Of a stretch of 64,000 nt of DNA, positions 16,776 to 25,009 are shown one piece after another. Every line of letters begins with the position of its first letter. The first letter of the stretch is position 1. Origin of the DNA: an uncultured Granulosicoccaceae bacterium (lineage in GTDB: Bacteria; Pseudomonadota; Gammaproteobacteria; Granulosicoccales; Granulosicoccaceae). The notes beneath the pieces are model-generated. The model was not told the DNA's origin and ran no database searches. It saw only the letters and a program-made list of their open reading frames with translations. The translations under genes were made by a program, and so were the position numbers. The stretch covers positions 18,542 through 82,541 of the forward strand of contig CALHOU010000090.1 in NCBI GenBank assembly GCA_938035945.1, in the 5' to 3' direction.

Positions 16776-18023
16776 AATTTTAAGCAATCCCACATTGGTG
16801 TGACCAATACTGAAACCGGTTTCGCAATACACAAGATAGTAGCGCCACATGCGTAAGAAACGTTGGTCGAAATCCAAAGAGCGCACATCGTTCGACACCT
16901 GCTCAAAACGTAGCCGCCAATCTCGCAGCGTTTTCTCGTAGCTCTTACCAAACCAGTGTTGTTCTTCCAATTCAAATCCAGCTTTTTTAAATTGTTCTAA
17001 CAAGCGCGTCTTGGTTGGCAGCATACCGCCTGGAAATATGTATTTTTGAATAAAGTCTGGCCGCGTTCGATACGCGTCAAATCGATCTTCTCGCATGGTA
17101 ATTGTTTGAATCACAGCAGTGCCACCGGTATGTAATACATCGGCGAGTTTATTAAAGTAGGTGTCCCAATACTTTTCACCCACAGCTTCAAACATTTCAA
17201 TCGATACCACATGATCAAACTTCCCGGTAACGTCGCGATAGTCCGTGTGCTCAAAACGCGTTTGTGCAGATTTATCCTGATCGTTACTTTGTGCTATGAA
17301 ATTGTTCTTACGCGCATAGTCCAGCTGTTCGGCAGAAAGTGACACGCCGGTAACATCAGTATCGAAACGGCTGGCCAGTTGCTGGGCGAGCGTGCCCCAC
17401 CCGCACCCTATCTCTAATACGGTGGCGCCTTTTTCCAACGCTAACAATTCACCGACACGGTTAATCTTATTTTGCTGAGCTTGTTGCAATGAATTGTTGT
17501 CGTTTTCGTAAATTCCTGAGGAATAGCTCATGCTTTCATCTAACCAAAGCTTGTAGAAGTCATTACCCAAATCGTAGTGAAAGGCGATATTCCGTTGACT
17601 GCCTTTGTGAGAATTTCGATTAGTCCAGTGCTGCCAATGATTTAACAACCGGGCCAAAAGCCCACCTCTAGTCGCAGGCCCGATGCGATGCTCATTACGC
17701 ATAATGAGCGAAAACAAATGCGGCAGATCATCTGTATCCCATTCGCCACGCATATAACTTTCAGCAAAACCAATCTGACCTTCGGTAATAAGTCGCCGTA
17801 ACGGTTGATAGCTGTGTAAGACCACGTTTGCATTTTGCTCGGTGCGCTCACTGCGCTGGCCGTAGACATTGGTTAAACCGTCCGGCCAAGTTAACGACAA
17901 CTGTCCATCCTGAAAGCCGTGTAACACCTGTTCGAAACGATGCTTAATGCTTTTCGTTACAACGGCGCTGACGCTGTTTTCGCGACCTGCTCGGGTCAGC
18001 GATTGATTATCTACATCTGCCAT
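16764..18023 (-). CDS. Cyclopropane-fatty-acyl-phospholipid synthase family methyltransferase
   Basis: About 419 residues. The SAM-binding loop is VLEIGCGWGTLAQQLA, followed by the conserved lipid-site motifs SYSSGIY, EMFEAVGEKYWDTYF and IFPGGMLPT. The family adds a methylene or methyl group from SAM to cis double bonds of membrane phospholipid acyl chains. I start at MADVDNQ (18023) because the 37-codon extension overlaps the upstream DUF1365 gene and shows no family similarity. It is third in the operon FAD oxidoreductase-DUF1365-CFA. In Rhodobacter a CFA-like enzyme in a RpoE/ChrR-controlled set makes methylated unsaturated precursors of furan fatty acids, so a methyltransferase of that kind is an alternative to true cyclopropane synthesis. 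Confidence 0.9.
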   Translation of the reverse strand: MADVDNQSLTRAGRENSVSAVVTKSIKHRFEQVLHGFQDGQLSLTWPDGLTNVYGQRSERTEQNANVVLHSYQPLRRLITEGQIGFAESYMRGEWDTDDLPHLFSLIMRNEHRIGPATRGGLLARLLNHWQHWTNRNSHKGSQRNIAFHYDLGNDFYKLWLDESMSYSSGIYENDNNSLQQAQQNKINRVGELLALEKGATVLEIGCGWGTLAQQLASRFDTDVTGVSLSAEQLDYARKNNFIAQSNDQDKSAQTRFEHTDYRDVTGKFDHVVSIEMFEAVGEKYWDTYFNKLADVLHTGGTAVIQTITMREDRFDAYRTRPDFIQKYIFPGGMLPTKTRLLEQFKKAGFELEEQHWFGKSYEKTLRDWRLRFEQVSNDVRSLDFDQRFLRMWRYYLVYCETGFSIGHTNVGLLKIRKV

Positions 18024-18030
18024 GAGTTTA

Positions 18031-18897
18031 TTATGGATTCTTGAGGTTGTTGCTGGAAAACGATTGCTTTGCCTGGTGTGAGAACCAAGGGACTTTCTTA
18101 AGCCACAATCGCAATGCTTCCCAATGTATGCCAAGCACCACTTTGGCTGTGAGTAAGGGAATCGTGAAAAAATATCGCAATAATTTGGTGGTCGTTAACG
18201 CGTGTCGCTTTGCCGTATAGCTTGCTGTGAGTAAGTGCCCTTGCTCATCATGTGCTCGTATGACAAGCACCTGTCGTTCATCAGGCACGTTCAATCGAAA
18301 ATCATAGTGCATATCCATGTGTGCAAACGGTGACACAAACAGAGCTTTGCTCGTGGTTTGGTTTATCCACTCACCCGATAATCGCTCTTCATCGGTAACG
18401 GCTAAGGCATAGACGTGACGCTCACCAAAGGTGTTGTGCACTTCATGCAAAATAGCTATAAGTTCATCGTTTACATCAAGACAATAAAACAAACTCAAGG
18501 GGTTAAACGTGTAACCACAAATTCGGGGGTAACAACTGAGTAGGATTCGATGCGGCTTGTGCTCGATGCCCGCCGCCGCCAGCTGGCGCTCGACGTAGTC
18601 TTCTAGTTTTTCTTTGACAGTGCTGTCTTTTTCGCCAAAATCTTTGTCGTAGAAACTAAAAAGATTCCAACGATTGCGCGAGAACAACCACAAACGGTTC
18701 TGCAGTTCATCGATTTCATCCAAGGCGAGTAACATAGAGAACACACGATAACGAAGCACATGCACAGCAGGCCTTAACCGCTTGTGATAGACCGTGCCTG
18801 CAAACAGAGCCGATTTCACGCGATTGCAACCTGTGCAGGTGCAGGCTTCGCTTGATGGGTCACGACTATCCGGTCTGATGGATTTTCCAGTTGCCAT
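18031..18897 (-). CDS. DUF1365 family protein
   Basis: A 288-residue protein of the DUF1365 family, with ALFAGTVYHKRLRPAVH, RYRVFSMLLALDE, the core SCYPRICGYTFNPLSLFYC and, later, PFAHMDMHYDF. Members occur almost always next to CFA-type methyltransferases and FAD oxidoreductases and are thought to take part in fatty-acyl modification; the reaction is unproven. The family domain starts about residue 29, and the first 28 codons overlap the end of the FAD oxidoreductase gene (82 bp), so either the overlap gives translational coupling or the true start is internal. The stop lies 7 bp before the CFA start. Confidence 0.85.
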   Translation of the reverse strand: MATGKSIRPDSRDPSSEACTCTGCNRVKSALFAGTVYHKRLRPAVHVLRYRVFSMLLALDEIDELQNRLWLFSRNRWNLFSFYDKDFGEKDSTVKEKLEDYVERQLAAAGIEHKPHRILLSCYPRICGYTFNPLSLFYCLDVNDELIAILHEVHNTFGERHVYALAVTDEERLSGEWINQTTSKALFVSPFAHMDMHYDFRLNVPDERQVLVIRAHDEQGHLLTASYTAKRHALTTTKLLRYFFTIPLLTAKVVLGIHWEALRLWLKKVPWFSHQAKQSFSSNNLKNP

Positions 18898-20159
18898 GGG
18901 CGCAAAACACCACCGAGTTGTTCAGCAACAGCAAAACCCGACTGCACTGCATCTTCATGAAAACCAGAGCCAAAGTAACTACCACAAAACCAAGTGCGAG
19001 CATCGCCTTGCAGCTGCCATAAGCGTTGCTGCGCCTGCATGGCTTGGGCATTAAACACAGGGTGTTCGTAGTCTGTTTCGAAAACAACACAACTGGGCTC
19101 GGGGCGAACCGATGGATTCAAGGTCACAAAATAGTTGTTCGACGACTTAAGGTTCTGCAATAGATTCATCCAGTAACTAACGCAGACTTTATTGTGCATC
19201 GCCTTACTTTCAACATAGTTCCAACTGCACCACGCTCGTTTACGCACAGGCATGAATCTGGTATCGGTGTGCAAAATGGCACGATTGGACTCATAGGCAA
19301 AAGCACTTAATGTTTCTTGTTCAAGAGAACTGGGTGCGTCAAGCATCGCCAAAGCTTGATCGGCATGAGCGGCAATAACGACATGATCAGCTTCGACTTG
19401 CTCGCCAGAATCAGAACTCACGATCACGCCAGCATCGTGGCGCATGATGTTGGCTGCGGAAAAATTTGTTTTGATATTGTTAGCACCGATAGCCTGTGCA
19501 ACTTTATTAACATAGTTTCGGCTGCCACCTGTAACAGTACGCCACTGGGGTCGGTTACGCAGTTGCAGTAAACCATGATTATCACAAAAACGAATAAAGG
19601 ATGCCGCCGGGTATGCCAGCATGCTATCGGTTGAAGATGACCATATGGCTGCTGCAAATGGCATTAGATGATCATCGAGAAATGCTTTTGAGTAGTTACC
19701 GCGCTCAAGAAACTCACCGAGTGATAGATCGGCGTCCTGCGGAATATTCTGGGGTGCTTCGCGATAAAATCGCACCAGATCTTTAAGCATGGAATAAAAG
19801 CGAGGCTGCACAAGCAACGACGGTTGCGCCAACAACCCTAAGGGTGGTCCACCGGCATATTCGAAATTTCCGTTGTCTCGCGAAACAGCGAACGACATAT
19901 TGCTCGGTTCGGTGGCGACGCCCATGTCGTCGAACCAGCGCGTAAGATTGGGATAGCTCGGCTCATTGTAGACAATGAAGCCGGTGTCGATGTTTGGCGC
20001 ATCCGCATCGCCTGTGATTTGGGTGTCGGCATGCCCGCCCAGCACAGACGCATGCTCTAATAGGGTGACGCGATGCTGCTTTGCCAGCAACCACGCTGCG
20101 CTGAGCCCAGCGGCCCCGCTCCCGACTACCGCAATATGCATTTTCTTGAACGAATTCAT
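18816..20159 (-). CDS. FAD-dependent amine-oxidase-like oxidoreductase of the CFA operon
   Basis: A 447-residue flavoprotein: dinucleotide motif IAVVGSGAAGLSAAWLLA near the N-terminus, then VLGGHADTQ (the second FAD contact), DTGFIVYNEPSYPNL, and near the end WFCGSYFGSGFHEDAVQSG, which closes on the flavin. This subgroup, NAD(P)/FAD-dependent desaturase- or amine-oxidase-like, pairs with DUF1365 and CFA genes. It probably oxidises an acyl chain in the membrane; the UfaD protein of furan-fatty-acid synthesis is a plausible relative. First gene of a three-gene operon, divergent from the sigma factor. ATG 20159 has a weak AGG; an internal ATG six codons later is also possible. Confidence 0.87.
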   Translation of the reverse strand: MNSFKKMHIAVVGSGAAGLSAAWLLAKQHRVTLLEHASVLGGHADTQITGDADAPNIDTGFIVYNEPSYPNLTRWFDDMGVATEPSNMSFAVSRDNGNFEYAGGPPLGLLAQPSLLVQPRFYSMLKDLVRFYREAPQNIPQDADLSLGEFLERGNYSKAFLDDHLMPFAAAIWSSSTDSMLAYPAASFIRFCDNHGLLQLRNRPQWRTVTGGSRNYVNKVAQAIGANNIKTNFSAANIMRHDAGVIVSSDSGEQVEADHVVIAAHADQALAMLDAPSSLEQETLSAFAYESNRAILHTDTRFMPVRKRAWCSWNYVESKAMHNKVCVSYWMNLLQNLKSSNNYFVTLNPSVRPEPSCVVFETDYEHPVFNAQAMQAQQRLWQLQGDARTWFCGSYFGSGFHEDAVQSGFAVAEQLGGVLRPWQLENPSDRIVVTHQAKPAPAQVAIA

Positions 20160-20227
20160 TGACCTATCTTACACTGTGGAAAAGCGCGGCAAAACACCAC
20201 GTGGGTCACATTCGGCCCAATCCGGTA

Positions 20228-20257
20228 TGATCCATATACGCTATTAACACGTAACCG
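20228..20257 (+). promoter_or_regulatory. Putative autoregulated ECF-sigma promoter of the sigma/chrR operon
   Basis: TGATCC (20228-20233), an 18-bp spacer, TAACCG (20252-20257). It matches two other promoters in the island and the Rhodobacter RpoE pattern. The predicted transcript begins only about 8 nt before ATG 20272, so translation may be nearly leaderless or start at the internal ATG 20338. Confidence 0.6.
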
Positions 20258-20271
20258 GATTCAAATAACCC

Positions 20272-20877
20272 ATGGATGCGCAGTTGCTCCAAACAGCAAA
20301 ATCCCTAGACCCAGCCGCTCAGGCGCTAACACAGCGCATGCGCGACAATTTAGTGGCCATTGGCAAGCACCGCGATGAGAATGCATTTCAGGATTTTTAC
20401 GCGCATTTTTCAGGACGGATCAAGTCGTTTCTGATGGGAAAAGGCATGCAGGAATCTGTGGCAGAGGAGCTGTCGCAAGAGATCATGCTTATCGTTTGGC
20501 GTCGTGCGGAAAGTTACGACCCAGACAAAGCCGCGCCCAGTACCTGGCTGTTTACGATAGCCAGAAACAGACGCACAGATTATTTGCGTGGTAATTCGCG
20601 CATTGAAGTTGAGTTGGATGACGAGATGTTGGAAGTGGACAGCTCAGAGCCAACTCAGGATGAACAAGTTGGATTGTCGCAGCAAGCGCAAGTGCTGGAA
20701 ATGGCCATGAATAAATTGCCGCAAGAACAAAGACAGGTATTGCATTTGTCTTACTTCCGCGGTCAATCGCATGGCGCAATTGCAAAGTGGCTGGACCTTC
20801 CAATTGGCACGGTGAAATCCCGCATCCGTCTGGCCATGCAATCAATACGATCGGAAATAAAGTCCGAGGAGATTTAA
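20272..20877 (+). CDS. rpoE: ECF sigma factor, RpoE of the ChrR-controlled group (ECF11-like)
   Basis: A 201-residue sigma-70-family factor with only regions 2 and 4. Region 2 (about 38-105) includes FQDFYAHFSGRIKSFLM, EELSQEIMLIVWRRA, STWLFTIARNRRTDYLR; region 4 (about 140-195) includes LPQEQRQVLHLSYFRGQSHG and the helix-turn-helix LPIGTVKSRIRLAM. The next gene, a ChrR-type zinc anti-sigma factor, identifies the group that in Rhodobacter answers singlet oxygen. The stop overlaps the ChrR start (TAATG), giving tight coupling. Start uncertain: ATG 20272 gives a 22-residue extension; ATG 20338 gives a length nearer Rhodobacter RpoE. Confidence 0.9.
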   Translation: MDAQLLQTAKSLDPAAQALTQRMRDNLVAIGKHRDENAFQDFYAHFSGRIKSFLMGKGMQESVAEELSQEIMLIVWRRAESYDPDKAAPSTWLFTIARNRRTDYLRGNSRIEVELDDEMLEVDSSEPTQDEQVGLSQQAQVLEMAMNKLPQEQRQVLHLSYFRGQSHGAIAKWLDLPIGTVKSRIRLAMQSIRSEIKSEEI

Positions 20878-21533
20878 TGAACACCTTGTCTCATCATCTA
20901 ACCGATGAAACTTTACAAGACTACAGCGCAGGTGTACTCAATGCACCGATGGAAACATTGATAGCGTGTCACTTAACACTCTGCCCTAGTTGCCGCCAAC
21001 GGTCGCAATTGGCCGACGCTATTGGTGGCTTAAGCTTAGGTGATGAGGATGCGGTGGCGATGAAAGCTAGCGCCAGCGATATTTTGTCACTCGACAAAAC
21101 GACGGCTCAAATAGATACCACGCCACCACCGATCGAAATGCAATTGCAAGGTGTACCAAAACCACTAGCGCGTTTGTTGCCCGGCCCCATGACCGAATTG
21201 CCATGGAAATCGTTTGGTCCCGGCATGAAGCAATTTAATCTTGGCTCCCAACCCCGAAAAGAAGGCGCGTTTAAATTGCTCTCGCTCGACCCGGGTTCAC
21301 GCATGAGTAAGCACACACACCAGCATCGAGAGTTAACGTTTATCGTTAGCGGTTCTTATTCAGATGAGTTAGGGCAATTTAAAGCTGGTGACATAGCGGA
21401 TCTATCAGCTGATCACCACCATCGGCCTCATGTCGATTCGGATGTGCCATGCATATCTTTAATAGCAACCGATGCACCGGTAATTTTTGATGGACTGTTT
21501 GGAAAAATGGTACAACCGTTTGTTGGTATTTGA
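20877..21533 (+). CDS. chrR: Zinc anti-sigma factor ChrR
   Basis: A 218-residue two-domain anti-sigma factor. The N-terminal ZAS domain keeps its zinc ligands (H6 or H7, H32, C36, C39 in CHLTLCPSC). The C-terminal cupin-like domain (about 100-218) keeps the second metal site as HTHQHRE (H146, H148 or H150, E152) and H185. In Rhodobacter, ChrR holds RpoE until singlet oxygen or organic hydroperoxide causes its degradation, which needs the cupin domain. The start is the ATG overlapping the sigma stop; a longer in-frame reading from 20787 lies inside the sigma gene and is rejected. All known ligands are conserved, so the switch should work. Confidence 0.93.
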   Translation: MNTLSHHLTDETLQDYSAGVLNAPMETLIACHLTLCPSCRQRSQLADAIGGLSLGDEDAVAMKASASDILSLDKTTAQIDTTPPPIEMQLQGVPKPLARLLPGPMTELPWKSFGPGMKQFNLGSQPRKEGAFKLLSLDPGSRMSKHTHQHRELTFIVSGSYSDELGQFKAGDIADLSADHHHRPHVDSDVPCISLIATDAPVIFDGLFGKMVQPFVGI

Positions 21534-21563
21534 TCACCAACAACTTAAACTAACTGATGAACG

Positions 21564-21591
21564 AAAAATGGCGCTGTAAAGCGCCATTTTT
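21564..21591. terminator. Bidirectional terminator between chrR and rfbB
   Basis: A 12-bp stem (AAAAATGGCGCT / AGCGCCATTTTT) with a 4-base loop, A-rich on one side and T-rich on the other, placed between the convergent chrR and rfbB genes. Confidence 0.85.
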
Positions 21592-21613
21592 ATTTAGCAT
21601 GTTGGTAGAACTT

Positions 21614-22711
21614 CTAGCCAGCTTTTGACAACTCTTCCGCTCGGTAACTCCCATCGAGCACCGCTTGCCACCAATCACTGTTTTCCAAATACCAATCCAA
21701 GGTTTTTTCAATCCCGACTTCAAATGTCACTTTAGGCTCGTAACCCAATTCAGACTGGATTTTATGCGTATCAATCGCGTACCGAAAATCATGACCGGCT
21801 CTGTCGGTCACATACGTAATCAATGAGTTCGATGCTTCGCCTTGCGATGCCGGGCACTCTGGGTACGTATTGCGCAAGTCCTGACTAGTTTCGAAACGTT
21901 TATCGATCAGTGAACAAATCAAATTAACAATGTCGATATTTGTCCATTCATTGCAACCACCAATGTTATAGGTTTCACCGACACGACCTTTTTGCAGAAC
22001 CAAGTCGATACCCAAGGCATGGTCTTCAACATACAACCAATCGCGGATATTTTTTCCATCACCGTAAATCGGTAAAGCCTTACCATAAAGCACATTCAAT
22101 ATAACCAGCGGAATCAGTTTTTCAGGAAAATGATACGGACCATAGTTGTTAGAGCAATTGCTGGTAGTCACTTGCATACCGTAGGTATGATGGTAAGAGC
22201 GCACTAGAAAATCAGACGATGCTTTACTGGCCGAGTAGGGTGAATTAGGCGCATAGGCCGTCTCTTCAGTAAATGCTGGGTCTTGCATGGACAGCGTGCC
22301 ATAGACTTCATCTGTTGATACATGATGAAAACGATGATCTTCCGGAGCCTGTTCTTCAATTTGCCATACTTGCCGTGCCGCTTTTAGCAGGCTGTAGGTA
22401 CCCATGATATTTGCTTCAATAAACGCATCCGGCCCAGTAATAGAGCGATCGACATGACTCTCTGCGGCGAAGTGCACGATGGTATTGATTTTATGATCGC
22501 GCAACAACTGCTTCATGTAGTCCGTATCGTTAATGTCAGCGTGCATAAGCTGACACTGATCATCTAACACCCCGTCTAAGTTATGTCGATTACCGGCATA
22601 CGTTAACGCATCAACCACAATAATTTTGTCATCTGGATGTTGCTCGCGAACGTAGCGAACAAAGTTTGCCCCGATAAAACCCGCGGCGCCTGTTACCAGC
22701 ATGCTTCTCAT
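21614..22711 (-). CDS. rfbB: dTDP-glucose 4,6-dehydratase
   Basis: A 365-residue extended SDR making dTDP-4-keto-6-deoxyglucose from dTDP-glucose, second step of dTDP-L-rhamnose synthesis. It has the NAD motif TGAAGFIGANF at residues 7-17, the active-site segment HVSTDEVYGTL and the YSASKASSD (YxxxK) motif. It overlaps the end of rfbD by 4 bp (ATGA), so the two form an operon in the order rfbD-rfbB. No rfbA is adjacent; one lies at 48.9-49.8 kb. Confidence 0.96.
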   Translation of the reverse strand: MRSMLVTGAAGFIGANFVRYVREQHPDDKIIVVDALTYAGNRHNLDGVLDDQCQLMHADINDTDYMKQLLRDHKINTIVHFAAESHVDRSITGPDAFIEANIMGTYSLLKAARQVWQIEEQAPEDHRFHHVSTDEVYGTLSMQDPAFTEETAYAPNSPYSASKASSDFLVRSYHHTYGMQVTTSNCSNNYGPYHFPEKLIPLVILNVLYGKALPIYGDGKNIRDWLYVEDHALGIDLVLQKGRVGETYNIGGCNEWTNIDIVNLICSLIDKRFETSQDLRNTYPECPASQGEASNSLITYVTDRAGHDFRYAIDTHKIQSELGYEPKVTFEVGIEKTLDWYLENSDWWQAVLDGSYRAEELSKAG

Positions 22712-23568
22712 GTTAATTCTCTCATCATGTTACGCAGCTCTACGCGCCAATGCGCAGCCTGCAAGTCTAAAGTGTCCCAGGTACTGGTGAGCTCCAATAC
22801 GCTGTAGTTTGGTCGTGCCGCAGGCGTCGGGTACTGATCCGTTCGCAGCGGTTTTACAATGGCTTGCTTGTCCAATAAACCTAAAGCTACGCCCTCTTCC
22901 ATTATGGCTTGAGCAAAGTCGTACCAACTTGCAGCACCAGCATCGGTCCAATGCATCACGCCAGTGGCCTTAATATCAGCTGCGCGCCACATCGCCTGTG
23001 CTAAAGAATTGGCCCACGTAGGTGACCCGATCTGATCAGCAATCACACCCACTTCGCCACGATCGGCCATTAGGCGAAGCATGGTTTTTACAAAGTTGTT
23101 GCCGTGCGATGAATAAACCCAAGCCGTTCGAAATACAGCCGCGTTGTTTGGCAGAATGGCAAATAATTGTTGTTCGCCAGCTAGCTTACTTTTACCGTAC
23201 ACGCTCACAGGCTCTGCCGGAGCATCTGTCTTAATCGGACTCGCTGAGCATTCTCCAAAAACAAAATCGGTTGATACATGTATAACATGCGCACCGTGAT
23301 TTTTTGCAGCATTGGCTATGTGTGCGACACCATGCTCGTTAACGGCATAGGCAGCATCGATATCGTCTTCGGCTTTATCCACAGCGGTATAGGCAGCAGC
23401 ATTGATGACCACGTCTGGCTTACACTGATCCATGCACTGGGCAACGGCCTCAGCATCGGTGATGTCTAATCTGGGTTGTGCCGAATGGATCGACACACCA
23501 CTGGGCTTGCTACGCTGCAGCTCCCAATACAATTGCCCTCTTTCACTGCCTGTTAACAGTACTTGCAT
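22708..23568 (-). CDS. rfbD: dTDP-4-dehydrorhamnose reductase
   Basis: About 286 residues. This SDR reduces dTDP-4-keto-L-rhamnose to dTDP-L-rhamnose with NADPH. Family features: MQVLLTGSERGQLYWELQ at the N-terminus, DVVINAAAYTAVDKAE near 60, HVSTDFVFG, and YGKSKLAGE as the YxxxK motif. I start at the ATG that aligns with the family (MQVLL, 23568) rather than six codons upstream. In the dinucleotide loop TGSERGQL replaces the usual GxxGQxG, so the cofactor loop is slightly unusual. It is coupled to rfbB by a 4-bp overlap. Confidence 0.93.
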   Translation of the reverse strand: MQVLLTGSERGQLYWELQRSKPSGVSIHSAQPRLDITDAEAVAQCMDQCKPDVVINAAAYTAVDKAEDDIDAAYAVNEHGVAHIANAAKNHGAHVIHVSTDFVFGECSASPIKTDAPAEPVSVYGKSKLAGEQQLFAILPNNAAVFRTAWVYSSHGNNFVKTMLRLMADRGEVGVIADQIGSPTWANSLAQAMWRAADIKATGVMHWTDAGAASWYDFAQAIMEEGVALGLLDKQAIVKPLRTDQYPTPAARPNYSVLELTSTWDTLDLQAAHWRVELRNMMRELT

Positions 23569-23782
23569 AGCTAAATCAATTATCAAATGGCCGGTTACTT
23601 CGGACTGCAGTCAAATAATAGTAGGTCGTCGAAGCGGTGCTGGTATTACTGGTAGAGGTGCAGGAAACGAGCCGAATCCACGAGCTTAAGAGCTCAATTG
23701 AAGCCAGAAAGGCCACAATTCGTCATTTATTTGGCAATTATCGGCTTGTCGAACCGGCTACTGTGTGTCGCGGATGCTCTGG

Positions 23783-24331
23783 CTAGTCAAACACGTCCGC
23801 ATCAGACAAACCGATCGCCGCTTCATCTTTGGCAGCCAATTGCGTTTCCACACCATCGACCAAGGGCCAATCAATACCGACAGTAGGGTCATTCCACAAC
23901 AAACTACGCTCGTAGTCTGGCGCATAGATGTCGGAGCACTTGTACTGAAAATCCGCCGTCTCCGACATCACGTAAAAACCGTGTGCGAAACCGGGTGGAA
24001 TCCATAGTTGTCGCTTGTTTTCCGCCGAAAGAACCATACCCACCCATTGCCCAAACTGCGATGAGGATTTCCTCATATCAACGGCTACATCAAACACCTC
24101 ACCAGCGGTGCAACGTACCAACTTACCTTGTGGATGCTTGATCTGATAGTGCATGCCACGCAATACGCCCTGCGCTGAACGACTGTGATTATCCTGCACA
24201 AAGCTGATATCAAGCCCAGCGTTTTTAAACGCCGCTTCGCTCCATGTCTCCAGGAAGAAACCACGGTCGTCGCCAAACACATTGGGTTCGATTAGTTTGA
24301 CGTCATCCAGCTTGGTATCGACTACTTTCAT
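23783..24331 (-). CDS. rfbC: dTDP-4-dehydrorhamnose 3,5-epimerase
   Basis: A 182-residue cupin-fold epimerase converting dTDP-4-keto-6-deoxyglucose to the L-rhamnose form. Conserved residues are visible in DDRGFFLETW, FVQDNHSRSAQGVLRGMHYQ (with the catalytic H in RGMHYQ), VDMRKSSSQFGQW, WIPPGFAHGF and NDPTVGIDWP. Length is typical. It lies upstream of rfbD with a 214-bp gap in which no gene is seen, so it may have its own promoter or share a transcript. Confidence 0.96.
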   Translation of the reverse strand: MKVVDTKLDDVKLIEPNVFGDDRGFFLETWSEAAFKNAGLDISFVQDNHSRSAQGVLRGMHYQIKHPQGKLVRCTAGEVFDVAVDMRKSSSQFGQWVGMVLSAENKRQLWIPPGFAHGFYVMSETADFQYKCSDIYAPDYERSLLWNDPTVGIDWPLVDGVETQLAAKDEAAIGLSDADVFD

Positions 24332-24390
24332 GGCAGAAATTCGAAAATCAAAAGGCTAAGAATAGAACATCAAGCACAGTCTGTTCCAAG

Positions 24391-24855
24391 CTACGCTCCA
24401 GCCATGGCCATTATTATTTTCCACTCCTTTGCACTCACGGGCATAATCGAGAGGCGATTGCCCTTTTTTAAAAGCGTCATGCTTTCGAGCTTTTTATTTT
24501 GCTTTAATGCATCCAAGCTGACTATAGATTTGAACTTCTTTTTGTATTTCACATCGACCATGCACCAACGGGGATTATCCTTGGTAGCCTTGGGGTCGAA
24601 GTATTTTGATTTTTTATCCAACGCGGTGAAATCATCATAGGCTTCCTTCACCACTTCGCAGGTACCAACAATACCGGGTACTGCACAACTGGAATGATAA
24701 AAAAACGCCATATCACCTTTTTTCATATCGTCGCGCATCATATTGCGTGCTTGGTAATTACGAATACCATCCCAGTGATCTTTTTTACCTGGCATGGCGC
24801 GAAGATCATCAATGCTAAACGCATCAGGTTCAGACTTTAGCAACCAATAGTTCAC
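24391..24855 (-). CDS. EVE domain protein
   Basis: A 154-residue single EVE (PUA-like) domain, closely similar to bacterial homologues of human THYN1: NYWLLKSEPDAFSIDDL, WDGIRNYQARNMMRDDMKKGD, AFFYHSS, GIVGTCEV, and WCMVDVKY. EVE domains bind modified bases such as 5-methylcytosine derivatives, and stand-alone bacterial members often lie near genes of nucleotide metabolism or the 6S RNA region. Here no such partner is seen. It follows rfbC upstream and may be transcribed with it (59-bp gap). Confidence 0.92.
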   Translation of the reverse strand: MNYWLLKSEPDAFSIDDLRAMPGKKDHWDGIRNYQARNMMRDDMKKGDMAFFYHSSCAVPGIVGTCEVVKEAYDDFTALDKKSKYFDPKATKDNPRWCMVDVKYKKKFKSIVSLDALKQNKKLESMTLLKKGNRLSIMPVSAKEWKIIMAMAGA

Positions 24856-24928
24856 GGCTTGTCCCTATCTAAAAATTGAAGGCGAATATTGAGAATTATA
24901 GGCAATACTTGTAGGCAAAAAAGGGCAT

Positions 24929-24959
24929 AAAAAAGGGCACGACCAGCGCACCCTTTTTT
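24929..24959 (-). terminator. Terminator of the glycine-rich protein gene
   Basis: A stem AAAAAAGGG / CCCTTTTTT with a 13-base loop; on the minus strand it ends in T-rich sequence, about 50 bp after the stop of the glycine-rich gene. Confidence 0.7.
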
Positions 24960-25009
24960 GGTTGCGGGATTAGTTCCCGCTGTATCGGCAAACTTGCCGT
25001 GCTAATGCA

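Noticed and set aside
20203..20208. TGACCC on the minus strand as an ECF -35 box for the FAD-DUF1365-CFA operon
   Set aside because: The position 18 bp downstream reads CTTTTC, unlike the TA-containing -10 of the other three promoters.
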